7,045 nucleotides of DNA. Origin: Sphingomonadales bacterium UBA6174 (lineage in GTDB: Bacteria; Pseudomonadota; Alphaproteobacteria; Sphingomonadales; Sphingomonadaceae). A model generated the notes under the pieces. That model saw only the letters and a program-made list of their open reading frames with translations. It did no database searches and was not told where the DNA came from. Below are positions 6,074 to 7,045 of this stretch, one piece after another. Where the stretch lies: the NCBI GenBank assembly GCA_002422945.1, contig DITW01000097.1, forward strand, positions 70,568 through 77,612, in the 5' to 3' direction. Numbering within the stretch: position 1 is the stretch's first letter; every line of letters starts with the position of its first letter. The position numbers were made by a program, and so were the translations under genes.

Positions 6074-6481
6074 ATGAGCGAAGAGACCCAAACCAAGCCG
6101 ATGACCCCGTTTGAACGTTTGGGCGGCGCACCGGTGATTGCGGCGATCGTCAATGATTTTTACGACCGCATGGAAAGCGATCCCGCGTTCAAGGAATTGC
6201 GCGATATGCACGCGCCGGACCTCACCCCGATGCGCGAATCATTGACGGGCTATCTCACTGCATGGAGCGGCGGCCCACGCGATTGGTTCGAACAGCGGCC
6301 CGGGGCATGCGTTATGTCGGCGCATAATAAATTGCCCACGCCCGTCACTCAGGTGACCGCCAAGCAATGGATCGCGGCGATGGGACAGGCGATTGAGGCC
6401 AATCTTGGCCATGATCAGGCGCTGGCCAATTCGATGCTTGATGCGCTGACCCAGATGTCGATTGGCATGGTCCGCAGTTAA
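6074..6481 (+). CDS. Group II (O-type) truncated haemoglobin
   Basis: This small haem protein of 135 residues has the 2-over-2 truncated globin pattern: FERLGGAPVIAAIVNDFYDR (13-32), DPAFKELRDMHAPDL (36-50), GGPRDWFEQ (66-74), MSAHNKLP (81-88) and QWIAAM (98-103). His84 fits the proximal haem ligand (F8), Tyr30 the B10 distal tyrosine and Trp99 the G8 tryptophan that marks groups II and III. WSGGPRDWFEQ resembles the group II GGP..Y segment. The CD1 position appears to be His46, where many group II proteins have Tyr or Phe. The sequence before the proximal His (CVMSAH) differs from the common RARH form. Such globins bind O2, NO or sulfide and may act in redox or nitrosative defence, but the sequence does not show which. 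The gene is complete, with a strong ribosome site and no membrane or signal segment. Neighbours tyrS and dnaX give no functional hint. Confidence 0.88.
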   Translation: MSEETQTKPMTPFERLGGAPVIAAIVNDFYDRMESDPAFKELRDMHAPDLTPMRESLTGYLTAWSGGPRDWFEQRPGACVMSAHNKLPTPVTQVTAKQWIAAMGQAIEANLGHDQALANSMLDALTQMSIGMVRS

Positions 6482-6499
6482 GCTCATACTCTTAAGTTC

Positions 6500-6524
6500 C
6501 CGCTCGACTTATGGGGGCGAGCGG
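6500..6524. other. Hairpin in the dnaX leader
   Basis: CCGCTCG (6500-6506) pairs with CGAGCGG (6518-6524), 7 perfect pairs around an 11-base loop, in the 58-bp gap between the globin stop and dnaX. There is no U-tract, so it is a poor terminator. It ends 15 bases before the dnaX GTG, and the only GG-rich bases usable as a ribosome site (around 6523-6527) are partly inside the stem. A role in either gene is inference. Confidence 0.35.
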
Positions 6525-6539
6525 CGGTAAACGACAATC

Positions 6540-7045
6540 GTGACTGAAACATCGCCTCCACCTTATCGCGTGCTTGCCCGGAAATACCGGCCACAGCGTT
6601 TTGTCGACCTGATCGGGCAAGAGGCGATGGTCCAGACCTTGGGCAACGCGATCAAGCGCGACCGCATCGCCCATGCGTTTTTGATGACCGGCGTGCGCGG
6701 GGTCGGCAAGACCTCGACTGCGCGGTTGATCGCCAAGGCATTGAACTGCGTCGGCCCGGATGGGCAGGGCGGGCCAACCATCGATCCATGTGGTATTTGC
6801 GAACCCTGTCAGGCGATTGCCGAGGGGCGGCATATCGATGTGATCGAAATGGATGCCGCCTCCAATACCGGCGTGGACGATGTGCGCGAGATTATCGAGG
6901 CCGTGCGTTATGCCGCCGTGTCGGCGCGGTTCAAGATCTATATCATCGACGAAGTCCATATGCTGACCAAGAACGCGTTCAACGCGTTGTTGAAGACGCT
7001 GGAAGAGCCTCCCGCCCATGTGAAGTTCCTGTTTGCGACGACCGA
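6540..7045 (+). CDS. dnaX: DNA polymerase III subunit tau/gamma, N-terminal part (3' end outside window)
   Basis: DnaX is the AAA+ ATPase of the clamp loader that places the beta sliding clamp on DNA and organises the replisome. GTG 6540 is chosen because an in-frame TAA at 6528-6530 closes the frame upstream and no ATG lies between. The protein then begins MTETSPPPYRVLARKYRPQR, the family opening. The visible 168 residues contain RPQRFVDLIGQE (17-28), Walker A GVRGVGKTST (51-60), and the zinc module Cys70, Cys84, Cys87, Cys90. They also contain EMDAASNTGVDDVRE (103-117), Walker B YIIDEVH (134-140) and FNALLKTLEEPP (147-158). The gap between the first two cysteines is 13 residues, longer than E. 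coli's 8, filled by GPDGQGGPTIDP. The frame is open to base 7045. Whether a shorter gamma form is made cannot be judged, because the tau-specific region is not in the window. No strong Shine-Dalgarno is seen. Confidence 0.96.
   Translation, partial: MTETSPPPYRVLARKYRPQRFVDLIGQEAMVQTLGNAIKRDRIAHAFLMTGVRGVGKTSTARLIAKALNCVGPDGQGGPTIDPCGICEPCQAIAEGRHIDVIEMDAASNTGVDDVREIIEAVRYAAVSARFKIYIIDEVHMLTKNAFNALLKTLEEPPAHVKFLFATT

Noticed and set aside
6747..6811. Extra residues between the first and second zinc-binding Cys of DnaX as a novel insertion
   Set aside because: The longer Cys-x13-Cys spacing appears, as I recall, in ordinary alphaproteobacterial DnaX proteins, and all four Cys are present.
1..7045. 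Search for tRNA/rRNA genes, transposases, CRISPR arrays, phage genes, toxin-antitoxin pairs or defence genes
   Set aside because: None seen. Nearly all sequence is accounted for by conserved housekeeping genes, and the gaps are 127 bp or less.

Overview
This is a gene-dense chromosomal window from a GC-rich alphaproteobacterium. The best guess is a member of the order Sphingomonadales. That rests on the gene order trpE-trpG-trpD-trpC-moaC-moeA, the style of the proteins (TrpD, TyrRS, a long-loop DnaX zinc module), and a repeat whose spurious translation contains the peptides ELVSGS and LKQVQHDE, which I recall from sphingomonad and other alphaproteobacterial genomes. The genus cannot be decided by reading alone.

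Region 1 (1-4680) is one forward-strand gene run. It holds the 3' end of trpE, then complete trpG, trpD, trpC, moaC and moeA. TrpE and TrpG form anthranilate synthase, TrpD adds the phosphoribosyl group, and TrpC closes the indole ring. MoaC and MoeA are an early and a late enzyme of molybdenum cofactor synthesis. Four of the five junctions overlap (ATGA at trpE/trpG, trpC/moaC and moaC/moeA; TGATG at trpD/trpC), which points to a single translationally coupled transcript. The exception is the trpG-trpD gap of about 127 bp. It carries a pair of inverted hairpins resembling a REP doublet (REPIN/BIME), and its stems show compensatory base changes. This is the most interesting local structure in the window.

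Region 2 (4681-5994) is tyrS, encoding a complete tyrosyl-tRNA synthetase. It sits in its own short intergenic context, has a possible weak promoter, and is followed by a hairpin likely to be its terminator.

Region 3 (5995-6481) holds a complete small group II (O-type) truncated haemoglobin gene with a strong ribosome binding site. Region 4 (6482-7045) is a 58-bp leader with a hairpin and then the start of dnaX (DNA polymerase III tau/gamma), which begins with GTG and runs off the window.

All genes are on the + strand. I see no tRNA or rRNA gene, transposase, prophage, CRISPR array, toxin-antitoxin pair or other accessory system. Apart from the repeat element this is housekeeping sequence, and I found no convincing undescribed system.
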